This document shows positions 31,601 through 51,979 of a DNA stretch of 64,000 nt, in pieces. The translations under genes and the position numbers were made by a program. Position 1 is the stretch's first letter; each line of letters starts with the position of its first letter. The stretch lies in assembly GCF_031679605.1 (NCBI RefSeq), contig NZ_CP117522.1:930001-994000 (forward strand), in the 5' to 3' direction. The DNA is from Streptomyces luomodiensis. Lineage in GTDB: Bacteria > Actinomycetota > Actinomycetes > Streptomycetales > Streptomycetaceae. The notes beneath the pieces were generated by a model, which was not told the origin of the DNA, searched no databases, and saw only the letters and a list, made by a program, of their open reading frames with translations.

Positions 31601-34600
31601 CTCGCCCCAGCCGGTGCCGTCGGCCGCCGCGGCGAACGGCTTGCACCGGCCGTCCGGGGCCAGTCCGCGCTGGCGCGAGAACTCCACGAAGGTGTTGGGG
31701 GTGGCCATCACCGTCACTCCGCCGGCCAGGGCCAGAGTGCACTCGCCCTGCCGCAGCGCCTGCGCCGCCAGATGCATGGCCACCAGCGAAGAGGAGCAGG
31801 CCGTGTCCACCGTCACCGCGGGCCCCTCCAGGCCGAAGGTGAACGCCACCCGGCCGGAGGCGATGCTCGGTGTGCTGCCGGTCATCAGACGGCCCTCGAC
31901 GCCCTCCGGGGTGCGGCCGAGGAAACGGCTGCCGTAGTCGTCGTACATGACCCCGGTGATCACCGCGCTCCGACTGCCCCGCAGGCTCACCGGGTCGATG
32001 CCCGCGCTTTCGAACGCCTGCCAGGCGGTCTCCAGGAGCAGCCGCTGCTGTGGGTCGGTCGCCAGTGCCTCGCGGGGGGAGATGCCGAAGAACTCGGCGT
32101 CGAACCGTGGGGCCTCGTAGAGGAATCCGCCTTCGCGGGCGTAGCTGGTGCCGGTGTGGTCGGGGTCGGGGTCGAAGAGGCCCGCGAGGTCCCAGCCGCG
32201 GTCCCCGGGGAACTCGCCGATCGCGTCCACGCCGTCGGCCACCAGCCGCCACAGCTCCTCGGGCGAGCCGGCCCCGCCCGGGTAGTGGCAGGCCATGCCG
32301 ACGATGACGATGGGATCGTCGTCGGCCGCCGCGGCGGTGGCCTCCGGCGGGAGCGGCGCCGCGGCCGGTGCGCCGGTCAGCCGCTCCCGCAGAAAGCCCA
32401 CGAGGGCATCGGGGGTCGGATAGTCGAAGATGACGGTGGCGGGGATCCGGATGCCGGTGGCCGCGTTGAGCCGGTTGCGCAGGTCCAGTGCGGTGAGCGA
32501 GTCGAAGCCGAGCTCCTGGAAGGCCTTGTCCGGTTCGATGGCCTCCGGTGCCGGATGGGCGAGCACGGTGGCGACCTGATCGCGCACCAGCTCTTCGACG
32601 AGACGGTCCCGTTCCCCGGCTGGCAGCCCGGCCAGCCGCTCGGACAGGGAGTGCGCCCCGGTGGTGTGCGGGGCCCGCGTGGGGGCGTGCACCAGCCGTC
32701 GCAGCACGGGCGGAAGCGGCCCGGTGGCGGCCCGGGTGCGCAGCGCCGCGAGGTCGAAGCGCGCGGGGACGAGCGTGGGGTGGTCGGTGGTGAGTGCCGT
32801 GTCGAGCAGGGTCAGCGCCTGCTCGTTGGAGACGGGGGCGATACCGGAGCGGGCCATCCGGGCCAGGTCCGCGTCGTCCAGGTGGCCGGTCATGCCGCCG
32901 GCGGACGCCAGCAGCCCCCAGGCCAGCGCGTGGGACGCCCGCCCCTCGGCGTGGCGGTGTTCGGCGAGGGCGTTGAGGAACATGTTGGCGGCGGCGTAGT
33001 TGGCCTGGCCGCCGTTGCCCATGATGGCGGCGGCGGAGGAGAACATCACGAACGCGGCCGGATCCATGGTCCGGGTGAGCCGGTGCAGATGCCATGCGGC
33101 GTCGAGCTTCGGGGCGAGTACGGTGTCGAGCTGCTCGGGTGTCATGGAGGTGACCACGCCGTCGTCGAGCACCCCAGCGGCGTGGACGACGGCCGTCAGC
33201 GGATGTGCTTCGGGGAGGGTGGCGAGCAGCGCGGCCAGCGCCTCGGGGTCGGCGGCGTCACAGGCGGTGACGCGTACGTCCGCCGCGCCCAGCGAGGTCA
33301 GTTCGTCCGCGAAGGCGTCGATGTCCTCCGTGATGCCACCGCGCCGGCTGACCAGCAGCAGATGGCGCACGCCGTGCGCGGTGACCAGGTGCCGGGCCAC
33401 CAGCCGGCCCAGCGCTCCGGTACCTCCGGTGATCAGTGCCGTGCCATCCGGGTCGAGGGCGCGGGCCGGGGTGTCGCGGTCGGGGCGGACCCTGACCAGA
33501 CGGGGCACGTGGGCCGTTCCCGCCCGTACCGCCAGCTCCGATTCGGCAGCGGCCATCGCGGCCGGGAGGGCGGTGCGCAGGGCATCGCGCGACGCGGTGT
33601 CGTCGTCCAGGTCGAGCAGCCAGACGCGCTGCGGGTGTTCCGCCTGGGCGGCGCGGACCAGCCCCCAGACGGGCGCGGTGGTCAGGTCGGCGGGCGCGTC
33701 CCCGGGGCCGGTGGCGACCGCGCCGCGGGTGGCGATGACCAGCCGGGCCCCGCTGAACCGCTGGTCCGTCAGCCAGGTGCGCAGGGCGCCGAGGACGGGA
33801 TGGACCGCCGCGCGGACCCGGGCGGGCGTCTGGTCCGGGTCGTCCGCCGAGGTGTCCGGTGCGCCGGGGCATGCCAGGACGACGACGTCGGGGACCGGCT
33901 CTCCGTCGTCGAGGGCGGCCCGCAGGGCGGCCAGATCCGGATGTGCCGGGAGGCCCAGGTCCGGCTCCCGCGCTCCGACGAGCACCCAGCGCGCCGTGGG
34001 CGCGGCCGCTTCGGCGGAGACCGGGTAAGGCTGCCAGTCCAGGCGGTACAGGGGGGCGTCGGCGGTGGCGGAGCGGGCGGAGCGCCAGCGGTCGGCGGGG
34101 ACCTCACGCAGCCCGAGGGAGTCGATGGTGGCCACGGGCGCGCCGTGGTCGTCGGCCAGCCTCAGGGCGACGGTGTCCGGGGCGGTCGGGGTGATGCGCA
34201 CGCGGAGCCGGGTGGCGCCGGGGGTGAACAGCCGCACCCCGCCGAAGGAGAACGGCAGTCGGACGGTCGCCTCCGGGCCGTCCGCCACACGGCCGCCGTG
34301 GAAAAGCTCCTCCACCGGGTGCAGGGCGCTGTCGAGCAGGGCGGGGTGCACTCCGTACGCGTCGGCCTCGCCGCGCCGTTCCGGGGCCAGTCGTACCTCG
34401 GCGAACATCTCCTCGCCGAGCCGCCACGCGGTGTGCAGTCCGCGGAAGGCGGGCCCGTAGGCGTATCCCTGGGCGGTCAGGCGCTCGTACAGGTCCGCCA
34501 CGTCGACCGGGACGGCCCCGGCGGGCGGCCAGGCCGTGGTGGGCGGTTCCGCCGCGGGCGGTGGCGTGGCCGCGTCGGCCAGTACGCCGGTGGCGTGGTG

Positions 34601-37600
34601 GCGCCAGGCGGCCGCGCTGTCCGGGCCGTCGTCGGCGGGGCGCGAGGCGATGGTGACGGTCCGCCGCCCGGTTTCGTCGGGGGCGGTGACGGCGAGCTGG
34701 ATGCGTACCGCGCCGGAGGCGGGCAGGATCAGCGGTGTCTCCAGGGTGAGGTCCTCGATCAGCTCCCGGCCGGTGTGCGCGGCGGCGAGCAGGACCAGCT
34801 CCAGCAGGGCCGTACCGGGCAGCGGGACGCTGTCCGCGATGGTGTGGTCGGCGAGCCAGCTGTGGGTGTGCGGGGACAGCCGTCCGGTGAGCAGCAGCCC
34901 ACCGTCGGGTGTCTCCACGGCGGCCTGGAGCAGGGGGTGGTCGGTGGTGCCGAGGCCGACGGCGCGTACGTCGGCGGTGGCGTTCGGGGCGGGCCGCCAG
35001 TACCGCTGCCGCTGGAACCGGTAGGTGGGCAGGTCGACCCGGCCCGCGTCCTCGGGGAGGGCGGCGGCGAAGTCGACCGTGGCGCCGTCGATGTGCGTCA
35101 GGGCGAGCGCGGTCAGCAGCGTGCGGGGCTCGTCGCGGCCGGGGCGCAGGGCGGTGGCGAACACGGGGGCCGGGTCGGGGGCGTCCGAGGTGTCCTGGGC
35201 TCCGGGCGCGCCGGTGGCGAGGGCGTCCTGGGCCATGGTGGTGAGGACGGCGTCCGGGCCGAGTTCGAGGTAGCGGGTCACGCCCTCGCCGTGCAGGGTG
35301 CGCAGACCGTCGTGGAACCGTACGGGCCGGCGGACGTGGCGTACCCAGTACTCGGGGTCGCGGAGCTGTTCGGGGTCGGCCTGCCGGCCGGTGACGCCTG
35401 AGATCACCGGGATGCGCGGTGGGTGGTAGGTGAGCCGCCGGGCCACGTCGCGGAAGTCGTCGAGCATGGGGTCCAGGAGCGGTGAGTGGAAGGCGTGGCT
35501 GACGCGGAGCCGCTTGGTGCGGTGCCCCCGCTCCTTCAGGGTGCGGGCGATCTCATCGACGGTTCCGGCGGCTCCGGACACGACCACCGAGGTGGGGCCG
35601 TTGACCGCGGCGAGCGCCACGCGGTCCTCGCGGCCGGCGAGCAGCGGGACGACCTGTTCCTCAGTGGCTTCCACGGCGGCCATGGCGCCACCGGACGGCA
35701 GCGCCTGCATCAGCCGGCCGCGGGCGGCCACCAGCGCGCAGGCGTCCGGAAGGGACAGGACGCCCGCCACGTGCGCGGCCACCAGCTCGCCCACGGAGTG
35801 GCCGGTCAGGAACGACGGGGTGAGGCCGAACGACTCGACGAGCCGGAACAGCGCCACCTCGACCGCGAACAACGCGGGCTGGGCGAACGCGGTCCGGTCC
35901 AGCTCCTCGGCGTCGTCCCCGAACGCCACGCCCTTCAGGGGCCGTTCGAGATGCGTGTCCAGCGCATCGCAGACCGCGTCGAACGCCTCCGCGTACACGG
36001 GGTAGGCGTCGTACAGCCCACGGCCCGTGCCGGGGCGTTGGCTGCCCTGTCCGGTGAACATGAGGGCGGTGCCGCCGGAACGGGTCGCCGCCGTGGTCCG
36101 GGTCAGTCCGGGGTGGCTTCGGCCGTCGGCCAGCGCCCGCACGGCGGCCAGCAGTTCGTCATGGCTGTCGCCGATGGCCACGGCCCGGTGTTCGAAGGCC
36201 GACCGGGTCCGGGCGAGCGACCAGCCCACATCGGTCACGGGCAGCCCGGGGTGGGCGGTGAGATGTGCGGCGAGGGCCTCGGCCTGGTCCTGTAACGCCT
36301 GGCCGGTGCGGGCGGACACCACCCAGGGCACCACGCGGCCGCCCAGTGGCGGTGCGGTGCCCACTGGCGGTGCGGTGCCCAGTGACGGTGCGGTGCCCGC
36401 GGCGGTCGGCCCGGGGGTCCGGTCCGGTGCGGGGGGCTCGTCCGCGGGGGCCTGTTCGAGCAGCAGGTGGGCGTTGGTGCCGGAGATACCGAAGGAGGAC
36501 ACCGCGGCCCGGCGCGGCCGCTCGCCACGCGGCCAGCCGACCGCCTCGGTGAGCAGACGTACGGCACCGGTACCCCATTCGACATGGGGCGTGGGCCGCT
36601 TGACGTGCAGGGTGGCGGGCAGTGTCTCGTACCGCATCGCCATGATCATCTTGATGACGCCGGCCACGCCCGCGGCGCCCTGGGTGTGTCCGATGTTGGA
36701 CTTGACCGAGCCCAGCCACAGCGGCCGGTCCTCGGGCCGGTCCCGGCCGTAGGTGGTGAGCAGCGCCTGGGCCTCGATGGGATCGCCGAGCCGGGTCCCG
36801 GTGCCGTGCGCCTCCACCGCGTCCACCTCGGCCGGGGACAGCCGCGCGTTCGCCAGCGCCTGGAGGATGACGCGCTGTTGGGAGGGTCCGTTGGGCGCGG
36901 TCAGACCGTTGGAGGCGCCGTCCTGGTTGATGGCCGAGCCCCGGATCAGCGCCAGCACCCGGTGGCCGTGGCGCCGTGCGTCGGACAGCCGCTCCAGCAG
37001 CACCAGGCCCACGCCCTCGGAGAAGGCGGTGCCGTCGGCGTCGGCGGAGAACGCCTTGCACCGGCCGTCGGGCGCCAGTCCGCGCTGCCGGGAGAACTCG
37101 GTGAACACGTTCGGGACGGCCATCACCGTCACCCCGCCGGCCAGGGCCAGGGTGCACTCGCCCTGCCGCAGCGCCTGGCAGGCCAGGTGCATCGAGACCA
37201 GCGAGGACGAGCACGCCGTGTCCACGGTGACCGCCGGCCCCTCCAGGCCGAGGGTGTACGCGACCCGGCCGGAGAGCACACTGGGCGCGTTGCCCGTCAC
37301 CAGATAGCCCTCGGCGCTCTTGTCGATGTGCGGGGTGCCGAAACCGGGGAGCGCGGTCCCGGCGTACACGCCCGTCGAGGAGCCTTTCAGCGAGACCGGG
37401 TCGATTCCGGCGCGTTCGAGAAGCTCCCAGGCCACCTCCAGCAGCAGCCGCTGCTGCGGGTCGATCACCAGCGCCTCACGCGGGCTGATCCCGAAGAACT
37501 CCGGGTCGAACCGGTCGGCGTCATAGAGGAAACCGCCCTCACGGGCGTGGCTGGTGCCGGGGTGGTCCGGGTCCGGATGGAACAGCCCCTCCAGGTCCCA

Positions 37601-37828
37601 GCCGCGATCGGTGGGAAACTCCGCCATCGCGTGTGCGCCGGAGGCGAGCAGCCGCCACAGCGCCTCGGGCGAGTCGGCCCCGCCCGGATAGCGGCAAGCC
37701 ATGCCGACCACGGCCACCGGCTCCTGGGAACGGTCCTCCATCTCGCGCAGCCGCTGACGCGTTTCGTGCAGATCGCCTGCCACTCGCCTCAGATAGTCGA
37801 CCAGCTTCTCTTCACTAGCGTGCGTCAC
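25679..37828 (-). CDS. Type I PKS, modules 3 and 4 (KS-AT-DH-KR-ACP-KS-AT-DH-ER-KR-ACP)
   Basis: Bimodular polyketide synthase of 4049 residues with a GTG start ([13 protein letters not shown] docking helix) behind the conserved GGGTGA element. Module 3: KS (Cys206); KS-AT linker with an 18 bp tandem repeat; AT (Ser678 in GHSVGE with HAFHS, malonyl); DH (His995 in [10 protein letters not shown], Asp1166); KR (GGTGALG near 1471, LDD, Tyr1611); ACP (Ser1777). Module 4: KS (Cys2011); AT (Ser2465, GHSQGE with YASHS, methylmalonyl); DH (His2781 in [10 protein letters not shown], Asp2949); ER about 3265-3570 with GGVG near 3416; KR (LDD, Tyr3743); ACP (Ser3915); tail ending ELIDRELP. M3 should give a disubstituted alkene and M4 a fully reduced methyl-branched unit. 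Module 3 is the least similar to the rest at sequence level and shows none of the near-identical repeat blocks seen elsewhere. The downstream gene starts 16 bp after this stop. Confidence 0.97.
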   Translation of the reverse strand: MTHASEEKLVDYLRRVAGDLHETRQRLREMEDRSQEPVAVVGMACRYPGGADSPEALWRLLASGAHAMAEFPTDRGWDLEGLFHPDPDHPGTSHAREGGFLYDADRFDPEFFGISPREALVIDPQQRLLLEVAWELLERAGIDPVSLKGSSTGVYAGTALPGFGTPHIDKSAEGYLVTGNAPSVLSGRVAYTLGLEGPAVTVDTACSSSLVSMHLACQALRQGECTLALAGGVTVMAVPNVFTEFSRQRGLAPDGRCKAFSADADGTAFSEGVGLVLLERLSDARRHGHRVLALIRGSAINQDGASNGLTAPNGPSQQRVILQALANARLSPAEVDAVEAHGTGTRLGDPIEAQALLTTYGRDRPEDRPLWLGSVKSNIGHTQGAAGVAGVIKMIMAMRYETLPATLHVKRPTPHVEWGTGAVRLLTEAVGWPRGERPRRAAVSSFGISGTNAHLLLEQAPADEPPAPDRTPGPTAAGTAPSLGTAPPVGTAPPLGGRVVPWVVSARTGQALQDQAEALAAHLTAHPGLPVTDVGWSLARTRSAFEHRAVAIGDSHDELLAAVRALADGRSHPGLTRTTAATRSGGTALMFTGQGSQRPGTGRGLYDAYPVYAEAFDAVCDALDTHLERPLKGVAFGDDAEELDRTAFAQPALFAVEVALFRLVESFGLTPSFLTGHSVGELVAAHVAGVLSLPDACALVAARGRLMQALPSGGAMAAVEATEEQVVPLLAGREDRVALAAVNGPTSVVVSGAAGTVDEIARTLKERGHRTKRLRVSHAFHSPLLDPMLDDFRDVARRLTYHPPRIPVISGVTGRQADPEQLRDPEYWVRHVRRPVRFHDGLRTLHGEGVTRYLELGPDAVLTTMAQDALATGAPGAQDTSDAPDPAPVFATALRPGRDEPRTLLTALALTHIDGATVDFAAALPEDAGRVDLPTYRFQRQRYWRPAPNATADVRAVGLGTTDHPLLQAAVETPDGGLLLTGRLSPHTHSWLADHTIADSVPLPGTALLELVLLAAAHTGRELIEDLTLETPLILPASGAVRIQLAVTAPDETGRRTVTIASRPADDGPDSAAAWRHHATGVLADAATPPPAAEPPTTAWPPAGAVPVDVADLYERLTAQGYAYGPAFRGLHTAWRLGEEMFAEVRLAPERRGEADAYGVHPALLDSALHPVEELFHGGRVADGPEATVRLPFSFGGVRLFTPGATRLRVRITPTAPDTVALRLADDHGAPVATIDSLGLREVPADRWRSARSATADAPLYRLDWQPYPVSAEAAAPTARWVLVGAREPDLGLPAHPDLAALRAALDDGEPVPDVVVLACPGAPDTSADDPDQTPARVRAAVHPVLGALRTWLTDQRFSGARLVIATRGAVATGPGDAPADLTTAPVWGLVRAAQAEHPQRVWLLDLDDDTASRDALRTALPAAMAAAESELAVRAGTAHVPRLVRVRPDRDTPARALDPDGTALITGGTGALGRLVARHLVTAHGVRHLLLVSRRGGITEDIDAFADELTSLGAADVRVTACDAADPEALAALLATLPEAHPLTAVVHAAGVLDDGVVTSMTPEQLDTVLAPKLDAAWHLHRLTRTMDPAAFVMFSSAAAIMGNGGQANYAAANMFLNALAEHRHAEGRASHALAWGLLASAGGMTGHLDDADLARMARSGIAPVSNEQALTLLDTALTTDHPTLVPARFDLAALRTRAATGPLPPVLRRLVHAPTRAPHTTGAHSLSERLAGLPAGERDRLVEELVRDQVATVLAHPAPEAIEPDKAFQELGFDSLTALDLRNRLNAATGIRIPATVIFDYPTPDALVGFLRERLTGAPAAAPLPPEATAAAADDDPIVIVGMACHYPGGAGSPEELWRLVADGVDAIGEFPGDRGWDLAGLFDPDPDHTGTSYAREGGFLYEAPRFDAEFFGISPREALATDPQQRLLLETAWQAFESAGIDPVSLRGSRSAVITGVMYDDYGSRFLGRTPEGVEGRLMTGSTPSIASGRVAFTFGLEGPAVTVDTACSSSLVAMHLAAQALRQGECTLALAGGVTVMATPNTFVEFSRQRGLAPDGRCKPFAAAADGTGWGEGIGLLVLERLSDARRNGREVLAVIRGSAVNQDGASNGLTAPNGPSQQRVIRQALANARLSPAEVDAVEAHGTGTTLGDPIEAQALLATYGRERPEGRPLWLGSIKSNIGHTQAAAGVAGVIKMVMAMRHGLLPASLHIDEPSPHVEWDDGGVRLLTEAVEWPRAERPRRAAVSSFGISGTNAHVILEQAPDRAPDTQRPKPEPDGPRVVPWVLSARGATALRDQARALAARLATGPSASSAEVGWSLIRSRTLFDHRAVVVGGNCAELSAALEALAAGESHPGVVGPGAVVSGGVGPVLVFPGQGSQWVGMGAGLLDVSPVFVARVAECERALAPYVDWSLTDVLRGVDGTADLGRVDVVQPVLWAVMVSLAAVWAEYGVRPAAVVGHSQGEIAAAVVAGALSLEDGARVVALRSRALRRLAGGGAMASLALGCERVEELLSGLGDRVAAVVVAAVNGPASTVVSGPPEQVAATVAACRDTGERARMIEVDYASHSPQVDEIAGELAEVLRGVEPVGVSGAGVAFYSTVTGGRADASVLDTGYWVRNLRERVRFAETIEALLADGHRVFIEASTHPVLTMGMQETFERAGVTAVTVPTLRRDHGDLAQLTRSLAQAFTAGTDVDWTTLFHTDPAPRTVPLPTYAFQRERYWLEGSAGRGGDPTDLGLVGSDHPLLGAAVELADGSTHLLTGRLTAGGGAGWLGDHVVAGTRLVPGAAQVEWALRAADEAGCGTVEELALQIPLVLPDTGGLRVQVVVREAADDGRRDVRVYSRPDHDAEATAGPAWVCHAVGVLGPQDPPAPQPSGAWPPANAEPVDTDGFYQRAAAAGYGYGPAFQGVVKLWRDGPDVLAEVALPEAAGDRTGFGIHPALLDAALHPAGLLTAGPGQEPDTGRVWLPFAWNGVSLWAAGATTVRVRLSPREPGADGERALRMTVADAVGDPVLTVDSLVLRPARTDQLRTTGRGAVDGLFTLGWTPLPTTAPGAGTGLPEPVAGDGAWAALGFEDEWATPGVVRHPDVASLVAAIDAEAPVPPVVLAAVPTARTATDAGAAEAEALAAVRRTLDLLRDWLAEPRLAESRLVVVTHGAVAAGDTMGQDPGAEAVDPAGAAVWGLVRSAQAENPDRFILLDLDPHGAATGPDEIGAAVQDGVARAVAMDEPQVAVGSGRVWAPRLMRAGGPGSGGLVGPVGQPAWRLAVRGASTVDNVTPVPCPEALEPLGPGEVRIAVHAAGMNFRDALIVVGMYPGGGVFRGSEGAGVVVDIGPEVTGLAVGDRVMGLFEGAFGPWAVADARMVVPIPEGWSFRQAAAVPVVFLTAWYGLVDLAGLRGGESVLIHAATGGVGMAAVQIARHLGAEVYATAGPGKHGVLAEMGIDHAHRASSRDLHFEEVFREATGGRGVDVVLNSLAGPFVDASLRLLADGGRLSEMGKTDIRDPERLAAAYPGVRYRGFDLVPDAGPDRIGEMLRELSELFATGALRPAPVRPWPLDRARDALRQLSQARHTGKLVLDVPAAVDPDGTVLITGGTGTLGGLVAEHLVRTWQVGHLLLVSRRGPDAPGARDLATRLEALGARVRIAAVDVTDASAVADLVAGVDPEHPLTGVIHATGVLDDAVVTAQTPERLARVWTAKATAAAHLHTATAHLRLGMFVLFSSAAGTLGSPGQANYAAANAFCDALAAHRRAAGLPGVSVAWGLWADASGMTGHLAEADRARMARTGVAALTTRHGLALLDAAVQHGGAHLVAAHVAPRTLAELPADSMPAALRALAATGGGGGRRTAAAAGEDRQIDWAARLAGLSMAEQHREVLRLVRGHAATVLGHADVDAVQAETSFKELGFDSLTAVELRNRLAAATGLRLPAGLVFDYPEAAVLADHLLERLAPGGGAAPGRDTVDPVLGELARLDTTLATLVTDDEGRQRITQRLSGLLAKWNRGGAGDPDGATGLDALGTLDALEALEAASDDEMFELIDRELP
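29856..30825. repeat. Near-identical 0.97 kb block in AT4 (partner 46271-47240)
   Basis: AT4 and AT1 align at a constant offset of 16415 bp without indels. Both have YASHS, where AT2, AT5, AT7 and AT8 have YASHG. Confidence 0.85.
36342..36395. repeat. 18 bp tandem repeat, three copies, in the KS3-AT3 linker
   Basis: The unit CCCAGTGGCGGTGCGGTG occurs three times with one or two changes and encodes a Gly-Thr-Ala-Pro-Pro-type linker repeat. Unit number may vary between strains. Confidence 0.85.
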
Positions 37829-37869
37829 AGAGGGTCACCCGGCCTTCAGCGAAGGGCGCGCCACGTTGT
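37829..37869. repeat. Repeated intergenic spacer, copy 2 (module 2 / 3-4 junction)
   Basis: 41 bp spacer with TCACCCGGCCTTCAGCG identical to copy 3 over this stretch; its far half has diverged. The downstream gene uses GTG as start. Confidence 0.75.
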
Positions 37870-40800
37870 TCATGACAGGCCAAGTTCGTTGTCGATGAAT
37901 TCCAGAACCTGATCGGCGGTCGCCACCTGCAACCGCTCCACGGCGTTGCCGTCGTCCGCCTCCGCCGACGAGCACAGCGCCTTCCACTTCGACAGCAAGG
38001 TCTCCAGCCGGGCGGTGACCGCGCCGGAGTCCACGTCCTCGACAACCACGGCCGACAGGCTGTTCTCCAGCCTGACCAGCTCGTTGAGGACGGGGTGGGG
38101 TACGTCGGGGCCCGAGGCGGCCGGCTCACCGTCCGGCGAGAGCTCCCGGCGCAGATGCTCGGCCAGCACCGCCGACTCCGGGTGGTCGAAGACGAGGGCC
38201 GCGGGCAGCCGCAATCCGGTGGCGGCGGCCAGCCGGTTGCGCAGCTCGACGGCGGTCAGCGAATCGAAGCCGAGGTCCTTGAACGACGCGTCCGGCTGCA
38301 CCACACCCGGATCGGCGTGGCCGAGCACCGTGGCCGCGTGGGTACGCACCAGGTTGAGCAGCAGCCGGTGCTGTTCGGCGGGCGGCAGCCCCCTGAGCCG
38401 GCCCGCCCAGTCGGTGGGCTGCCCACCGGCGGCCGCCGTGGGCCGGGGCCGTCCGCTGCCGCCGACGGTGGCGAGGGCCCGCAGCGGACTGGGCAGGGTG
38501 CCGGGGTTCTGGGCGGCGAGGGAGCCGGTGTCCAGGCGGAGCGCCAGCAGATGCGGGTGGCCGTGCCGGCAGGCCGCGTCCAGCAGCGCCAGACCCTCCT
38601 CGGTGCTGTTGGCCTTGATGCCGAGACGGCCGATCCGGGCCAGGTCGGCGTCGGCCAGCCGCGCGGTGAGACCACTGGTGGCCGCCCAGAGACCCCAGGC
38701 CACCGAGACCCCCGGAAGCCCCGTGGCCTGGCGGTGGACGGCCAGCGCGTCGCAGAAGGCGTTGGCGGCGGCGTAGTTGGCCTGGGCGGGAGTGCCGAGA
38801 TCCGAGGCGAAGGAGGAGAACATGACGAACATGCCCAGCCGCAGATGCGCGGTGGCGGTGTGCAGATGGGCCGCGGCCGCCGCCTTCGCCGCCCAGGCCC
38901 GCGCCAGACGCTCCGGGGTCTGCGCGGGGAGCATCGCGTCGTCCAGCACACCCGCCGCGTGGACGACACCGGTCAGGGGGTGTGCCGGGTCGACGCCCGC
39001 GAGCACCTCGGCCACCTGCGCCGCGTCACCGATGTCGCGCGCCAGGATCCGTACGTCGGCGCCCAGGTCGGTGAGCCGGGCCGCCAGCTCCCGCGCGCCC
39101 GGCGCGTCGGGACCGCCCCGGCTGACCAGCAGCAGACGGCGAATGTGCCGGCTGCGCACGAGGTGCTCGGCCACATGTCCACCGAGGGTGCCGGTGCCGC
39201 CGGTGATGAGCACGGTGCCATCGGGATCCACCGGGGCGGGCACGTCCAGCACCAGCTTGCCCGTGTGCTTGGCCTGACTCAGATACCGCAGCGCCTCACG
39301 CGCCCGGCCGAGCGGCCACGCCCGTACCGGAGGCGGCACCAGCACACCGGAGGCGAACAACCCTCCCAGTTCTCGGAGCATTTCGCCGATACGGGATGGA
39401 CCGGCGTCGGCGATCAGATCGTACGCGTGGTAGCGGACACCGGGGTGCTCGGCCGCGATCCGCTCCGCGGCACGGACATCGGTCTTGCCCATCTCCAGCA
39501 ACCGGCCGCCCCCGCCCAGGAGGCGGAGCGAGGCGTCCACGAACTCCCCGGCGAGGCTGTTGAGCACCACATCGACGCCCCGGCCACCGGTGGCCTCCCG
39601 GAACGCCTCTTCGAAGGCGAGGTCGCGCGACGAGGCCCGGTGGGCCGCATCGATGCCCATCTCCTCCAGCACCCCGTGCTTCGCCGGACTCGCCGTCGCG
39701 TAGACCTCCGCGCCGAGATGCCGGGCGATCCGCACGGCGGCCGTTCCCACACCACCGGTCGTGGCATGGATCAGCACGCGCTCGCCCGCCTGGAGTCCCC
39801 CCAGCTCCACGAGCCCGTACCAGGCGGTGAGGAACACGACGGGGACGGCGGCCGCCTGCCGGAACGTCCAGCCTTCGGGGATGGGTACGACCGTACGGGC
39901 GTCCGCCACGGCCAGCGGGCCGAACGCGCCCTCGAACAGGCCCATCACCCGGTCGCCCACAGCGAGACCGGTCACGCCGGGGCCGACGTCCCGCACCACA
40001 CCGGCGCCCTCGCTGCCACCGAACACCGCATCCCCGGGGTACATCCCCAACACCATCAGCGCATCGCGGAAGTTGACGCCCGCCGCGTGGACATCGATCC
40101 GAACCTGGCCCTCCCGCAGAGGTGCCAGGGCCTCCGGGCACGCCACGGGCCGCACACTGTCCACCGTCCCGGCGCCCTCGAGTCCGAGCCGCCAGGCGGA
40201 CTGCCCCACCGGGACCGCCAGGCCCGCGCTCGGCGCGGCGCGCACCAGCCGAGGCATCAGCGCCCGCCCGGCGCGCAGGGCCAGCTGCGACTCGTCCATC
40301 TCGATGGCGCGCGCCACGGCGTCGGTCACGAGGTCGGCGGACACCTCGGCGTGGGGGGCGAGATCGAGCAGCAGGAAACGGCCGGGGTTCTCGGTTTGCG
40401 CACTGCGCACCAGACCCCAGACAGCGGCGCCCGCCACATCCACACCGTCGGCCACGAGGTCACCACCCGGGTCGCCGGTCGCGACGGCGCCACGCGTCAC
40501 CACCACCAACCGGGCCTCGGCCAGGCGCGGCTCGGCCAGCCAGCTCCGCAACAGCTCCAGGACCCGTTCCGCCGAGGCCAGCCCGTCGGCCGCCATCCCG
40601 CCATCTCGGGCACGGACCGCCTCGGCGGGCTCGAGTGCCAGGACGACGGCGGGGGCGGGGGCGCCCGCGTCGAGCGCGCTGATCAACGCCCGCGGATCCG
40701 GATGGCATACGGCGGCGGACCCGGCCGGAGCCCGGTCCTCGGGCCCCAGGATCACCCAGCCGGTGTCGTCGGCCGTGTGATCCGCGGACCGCCCGTCGCC

Positions 40801-43800
40801 ATTGGGCGGCGCGGGAACCGGCAAGGGGGCCCAGTCCATGACGAACAGCCCATCCCCGCCCGGCCGTTGGGCCATACGGAGCTGATCGGCGTCGGCGGAC
40901 CGCAGCACCACCGCGTCGGCGCTCAGCACCGGGGCGCCCAGGGCGTCCGCCACGGTCACCCGCAGCGTACGTTCCCGCTCCGCGCTCGGCCCGTACGGAG
41001 AGATCCGCACCCGTACCGTGCTCGCCCCGGCCGCCCACAGCGACACCCCGTTCCAGGTGAACGGCAGCCACACTCGGCCATCGGGCGACCCGGCGTCGCT
41101 CGGTGAGCCATCGGTCAGCAGCACGGGATGCAGGGCGGCGTCGAGCAGCGCCGGGTGGATACCGAACCCCGTCCGCTCCCCCGCGGCCTCGGGCAGCGCC
41201 ACCTCGGCCAGCAGATCCGCGCCGTCCCGCCATACCGCGCGCAGTCCCTGGAAGGCCGGACCGTACGCGTACCCCGACGCCGCGATGTGTGCGTAGAAGT
41301 CCACGGGGTCGATCGGTTTCGCACCCGCCGGTGGCCATGCCCCACCCAACTCCGCTCCTGGCGTGGAGCCGTCGGGAGGTGGGCTCAGGACGCCTTCCGC
41401 ATGGCACACCCACCCGGCCGCCGTGTCGGCGTCGTCATCAGGGCGCGAGTACATCCGCACATCGCGCCGGCCATCGGCGCCCGGCCCGCCGACGACCACT
41501 TGCAGTCGGACCCCGCCACTGGGCGGCAGCACGAGCGGTACCTGGAGCGTCAGCTCCTCCACACCACCGCAGCCGACCTCATCGGCGGCCCGCAGCGCCC
41601 ACTCCACCATGGCCGTCCCCGGCACCAGCGCCGCGCCCGCCACCACGTGGTCGGCGAGCCAGCCATGGGACTGCGCCGAGAGCCGTCCCGTCAGCAGATG
41701 CCCCTGGCCGTCGGCGAGCTCCACGGCGGCGCTCAGCAGCGGATGGCCCGCGGCGACCAGTCCGAGGTCGGTGGGGTCGGCACCCCGGCCACTGAGTCCG
41801 TCGAGCCAGTAGCGCTGGTGCTGGAAGGCGTAGGTGGGCAGGTCGACGGTACGCGGGGTCGGGTCGGCCGGAAACGCGGCCTTCCAGTCGACGTCGACCC
41901 CGGCGATGAACGCCTGGCCGAGGGAGTGGAGGAGCTGGGCCCGGCCACCGTGGTCACGGCGCAGTGTGGGCACCGCGACCGCCTCCACACCCGCCTGCTC
42001 AAAGGTCTCCTGCATTCCGACGGTCAGTACGGGATGCGAACTGGCCTCGATGAACACCCGGTGACCATCCGCCAGCAACGCCTCGACGGCGTCGGCGAAC
42101 CGCACCCGCTCCCGCAGATTGCGCACCCAGTAGTCCGCGTCCAGGCCAGCCGCATCGACTCGGCCACCGGTCACCGTCGAGTAGAACGCCACCTCATCCG
42201 CGCCACCGACGACCGGCCGGACACCGGCCAGAACCTCGTTCAACTCCTCACGGATCTGATCCACCTGAGGACCATGCGAGGCATAGTCCACCTCGATCAG
42301 CCGGGCACGCTCCCCCACGTCCTGGCACGCGGCCACCACACCGGCCACCTGCTCCGGCGGACCAGAAACCACCGTGGACGAGGGTCCATTCACAGCGGCC
42401 ACACCTACTCCACCGGCCCGATCACCAAACCCCGACAGCAGTTCCCCCGCCCGCTCCTGACCTACGCCGAGCGACGCCATCGCCCCGCCCCCGGCCAGCC
42501 GCCGCAACGCCCTGCTCCGCAACGCCACGACCTTCGCACCGTCCTCCAAAGACAGCGCACCCGCCACAACAGCCGCCGCGATCTCACCCTGGCTATGGCC
42601 CACCACCGCCGCAGGACGCACCCCATACCCCGCCCACACCGCAGCCAACGACACCATCACCGCCCACAACACCGGCTGCACCACATCCACCCGCCCCAGA
42701 TCCACCGCGCCCTCCGCACCACGCAACACATCCGAAAGCGACCAATCCACAAACGGCGCCAGTGCCCGCTCACACTCCGCCGCCCGCGCCGCGAACACGG
42801 GCGACGCTTCCAGCAGCTCCGCCCCCATACCGGCCCACTGCGAACCCTGACCGGGGAAGACCAGCACCGGACCCACACCACCCGTCAACACCGCCGCACC
42901 CGACTGCACCACACCCGGATGCGACACACCCCCCGCCAACGCCTCCACACCCGCCAACAACTCCACGCGGTCAGCACCCACCACCACCGCCCGATGCTCA
43001 AACACCGACCGCGCCGTGACCAACGACCACCCCACATCCACCGACGACAGCTCGGACGCACCCCCCACCCACTCAGCCAACGCCGCAGCCTGCCCCCGCA
43101 ACGCCGCCACACTCCGCCCCGACACCACCCACGGCACCACGCCCATCTCGCAGGAGACCGGAGGTTCCTCCTCAGGAGCCTGCTCCAGGATCAGATGGGC
43201 GTTCGTGCCGGAGATGCCGAACGAGGACACCGCCGCACGGCGGGGGCGTTCCAGCCGGGGCCACTCCACCGGCTCGTTCAGCAGCCGCAGCCCACTGTCC
43301 GCCCAGTCCACATGCGGGGTGGGCTGGTCAAGGTGCAGGTTCGCGGGCAGCCGGGGGTGCCGGAGCGCCATCACCATCTTGATCACACCCGCGACACCGG
43401 CCGCCGCATGCGTATGGCCGATGTTGGACTTCAGGGAGCCCAGCAGCAGGGGCCGGTCTGCGGGGCGGTTCTGGCCGTAGGTGGCGATCAGGGCCTCGGC
43501 CTCGATCGGGTCGCCGAGTTTGGTGCCGGTGCCGTGTGCCTCGACAGCGTCCACATCACCCGGCGTCAACCGTGCGTTGGCCAGTGCCTGCCCGATGACG
43601 CGTTCCTGGGCCACGTCGTTGGGTGCGGTGAGGCCGTTGCTGGCGCCGTCCTGGTTGACCGCCGAGCCCCGGATCACCGCCAGCACCCGGTGGCCGTTGC
43701 GCCGCGCCTCCGAGAGCCGCTCCAGCACCACCACGCCGACGCCTTCGGAGAAACCGGTGCCGTCCGCGTCGGCGGCGAAGGACTTGCACCGGCCGTCCGG

Positions 43801-44553
43801 GGCCAGTGCGCGCTGCCGGGAGAACTCGGTGAACATGATGGGGGTGGCGAGTGAGGTGACACCGCCCGCCAGGGCCAGGGTGCATTCGCCCTGCCGCAAC
43901 GCCTGCACCGCCAGATGGATGGCCACCAGCGAGGCCGAGCACGCGGTGTCCACCGTCACCGCCGGCCCCTCCAGGCCGAAGGTGTAGGCCACCCGGCCCG
44001 AGATCACGCTGGTGAGTCCGCCCGTGGTGGCGTAGCCCTCGAATCCCTCCGGGATGCGCGGTGCCCGGGACAGATAGTCCTGGCTGGACACCCCGGCGTA
44101 GACACCGGTGCGGGTTCCCTTCAGCGACACCGGGTCGATACCGGCCCGTTCCAGGGACTCCCAGGCCGTCTCCAGCACCAGCCGCTGCTGCGGGTCCATG
44201 GCCAGCGCTTCCCTGGGGCTGATGCCGAAGAACGCCGCGTCGAACCGGTCCGCCGCGACAAATCCGCCCTGGCGGACGCAGCTGGTGCCGTAGTGCTCCG
44301 GATCGGGGTGGTAGAGGCGCTCCAGATCCCAGCCGCGGTCCGTCGGGAAGTCCCCGATGGCGTCGACACCCGAGACGAGCAGTTCCCACAACTCCTCCGG
44401 GGAGGTGACCCCGCCGGGGAAACGGCAGGCCATGCCGATCACGGCCACCGGTTCCTGGGCACGCTCCTCCACTTCGCGCAACCGCAGACGCGTATCGTGC
44501 AGATCGGCGGAAACGCGCTTGAGGTACTCGACCAGCTTCTCTTCGTTCGCCAT
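37870..44553 (-). CDS. Type I PKS, module 2 (KS-AT-DH-ER-KR-ACP)
   Basis: Single-module polyketide synthase of 2227 residues. Order: docking helix ([14 protein letters not shown]), KS (Cys205 in VDTACSASL, with Ala for the usual second Ser), AT (Ser654, GHSQGE with YASHG, methylmalonyl), DH (His969 in [10 protein letters not shown], Asp1138), ER about 1454-1760 (HATTGGVG near 1600), KR about 1780-1970 (LDD motif; catalytic stretch [15 protein letters not shown], Tyr1927, which differs from [15 protein letters not shown] in the other KRs), ACP (Ser2098), and a tail ending [10 protein letters not shown]. All three reductive domains look intact, so a fully reduced methyl-branched unit is expected. 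Head and tail belong to the same docking class, so besides accepting from the module 1 protein and passing to module 3, self-pairing cannot be excluded from sequence. The ATG follows GGGTGA, and the 42 bp gap to the upstream gene is homologous to the module 6/7 gap. Confidence 0.97.
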   Translation of the reverse strand: MANEEKLVEYLKRVSADLHDTRLRLREVEERAQEPVAVIGMACRFPGGVTSPEELWELLVSGVDAIGDFPTDRGWDLERLYHPDPEHYGTSCVRQGGFVAADRFDAAFFGISPREALAMDPQQRLVLETAWESLERAGIDPVSLKGTRTGVYAGVSSQDYLSRAPRIPEGFEGYATTGGLTSVISGRVAYTFGLEGPAVTVDTACSASLVAIHLAVQALRQGECTLALAGGVTSLATPIMFTEFSRQRALAPDGRCKSFAADADGTGFSEGVGVVVLERLSEARRNGHRVLAVIRGSAVNQDGASNGLTAPNDVAQERVIGQALANARLTPGDVDAVEAHGTGTKLGDPIEAEALIATYGQNRPADRPLLLGSLKSNIGHTHAAAGVAGVIKMVMALRHPRLPANLHLDQPTPHVDWADSGLRLLNEPVEWPRLERPRRAAVSSFGISGTNAHLILEQAPEEEPPVSCEMGVVPWVVSGRSVAALRGQAAALAEWVGGASELSSVDVGWSLVTARSVFEHRAVVVGADRVELLAGVEALAGGVSHPGVVQSGAAVLTGGVGPVLVFPGQGSQWAGMGAELLEASPVFAARAAECERALAPFVDWSLSDVLRGAEGAVDLGRVDVVQPVLWAVMVSLAAVWAGYGVRPAAVVGHSQGEIAAAVVAGALSLEDGAKVVALRSRALRRLAGGGAMASLGVGQERAGELLSGFGDRAGGVGVAAVNGPSSTVVSGPPEQVAGVVAACQDVGERARLIEVDYASHGPQVDQIREELNEVLAGVRPVVGGADEVAFYSTVTGGRVDAAGLDADYWVRNLRERVRFADAVEALLADGHRVFIEASSHPVLTVGMQETFEQAGVEAVAVPTLRRDHGGRAQLLHSLGQAFIAGVDVDWKAAFPADPTPRTVDLPTYAFQHQRYWLDGLSGRGADPTDLGLVAAGHPLLSAAVELADGQGHLLTGRLSAQSHGWLADHVVAGAALVPGTAMVEWALRAADEVGCGGVEELTLQVPLVLPPSGGVRLQVVVGGPGADGRRDVRMYSRPDDDADTAAGWVCHAEGVLSPPPDGSTPGAELGGAWPPAGAKPIDPVDFYAHIAASGYAYGPAFQGLRAVWRDGADLLAEVALPEAAGERTGFGIHPALLDAALHPVLLTDGSPSDAGSPDGRVWLPFTWNGVSLWAAGASTVRVRISPYGPSAERERTLRVTVADALGAPVLSADAVVLRSADADQLRMAQRPGGDGLFVMDWAPLPVPAPPNGDGRSADHTADDTGWVILGPEDRAPAGSAAVCHPDPRALISALDAGAPAPAVVLALEPAEAVRARDGGMAADGLASAERVLELLRSWLAEPRLAEARLVVVTRGAVATGDPGGDLVADGVDVAGAAVWGLVRSAQTENPGRFLLLDLAPHAEVSADLVTDAVARAIEMDESQLALRAGRALMPRLVRAAPSAGLAVPVGQSAWRLGLEGAGTVDSVRPVACPEALAPLREGQVRIDVHAAGVNFRDALMVLGMYPGDAVFGGSEGAGVVRDVGPGVTGLAVGDRVMGLFEGAFGPLAVADARTVVPIPEGWTFRQAAAVPVVFLTAWYGLVELGGLQAGERVLIHATTGGVGTAAVRIARHLGAEVYATASPAKHGVLEEMGIDAAHRASSRDLAFEEAFREATGGRGVDVVLNSLAGEFVDASLRLLGGGGRLLEMGKTDVRAAERIAAEHPGVRYHAYDLIADAGPSRIGEMLRELGGLFASGVLVPPPVRAWPLGRAREALRYLSQAKHTGKLVLDVPAPVDPDGTVLITGGTGTLGGHVAEHLVRSRHIRRLLLVSRGGPDAPGARELAARLTDLGADVRILARDIGDAAQVAEVLAGVDPAHPLTGVVHAAGVLDDAMLPAQTPERLARAWAAKAAAAAHLHTATAHLRLGMFVMFSSFASDLGTPAQANYAAANAFCDALAVHRQATGLPGVSVAWGLWAATSGLTARLADADLARIGRLGIKANSTEEGLALLDAACRHGHPHLLALRLDTGSLAAQNPGTLPSPLRALATVGGSGRPRPTAAAGGQPTDWAGRLRGLPPAEQHRLLLNLVRTHAATVLGHADPGVVQPDASFKDLGFDSLTAVELRNRLAAATGLRLPAALVFDHPESAVLAEHLRRELSPDGEPAASGPDVPHPVLNELVRLENSLSAVVVEDVDSGAVTARLETLLSKWKALCSSAEADDGNAVERLQVATADQVLEFIDNELGLS

Positions 44554-44595
44554 GAGGGGTCACCCGGCCTTCAGCGATCGTCGCGCCCGGCACAT
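44554..44595. repeat. Repeated intergenic spacer, copy 3 (loading/module 1 / module 2 junction)
   Basis: 42 bp spacer matching copy 1 along its whole length with a few substitutions, including the CACATTCAGG at the stop codon of the upstream gene. Confidence 0.8.
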
Positions 44596-51862
<7,267 letters not shown>

Positions 51863-51870
<8 letters not shown>

Positions 51871-51916
51871 CGCACCCCATCCGGCGCTCGGAGAACATCG
51901 GCGTGTTCTTGGTCAT
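51863..51916 (-). CDS. Possible 17-codon leader ORF overlapping the PKS start
   Basis: A short ORF ([17 protein letters not shown]) begins 46 bp upstream of the loading-module gene. Its TAG stop lies just inside the PKS coding sequence, so the two frames overlap. A GGAG-like stretch precedes its ATG. It could couple translation of the PKS to the leader, or be chance; no family is recognised. Confidence 0.22.
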
Positions 51917-51979
51917 GGGCGGTACTCCCGCTCCGGATTGATGATCGGTGCCAGCACGTGGCCCATCGTGCGGCGCTGT

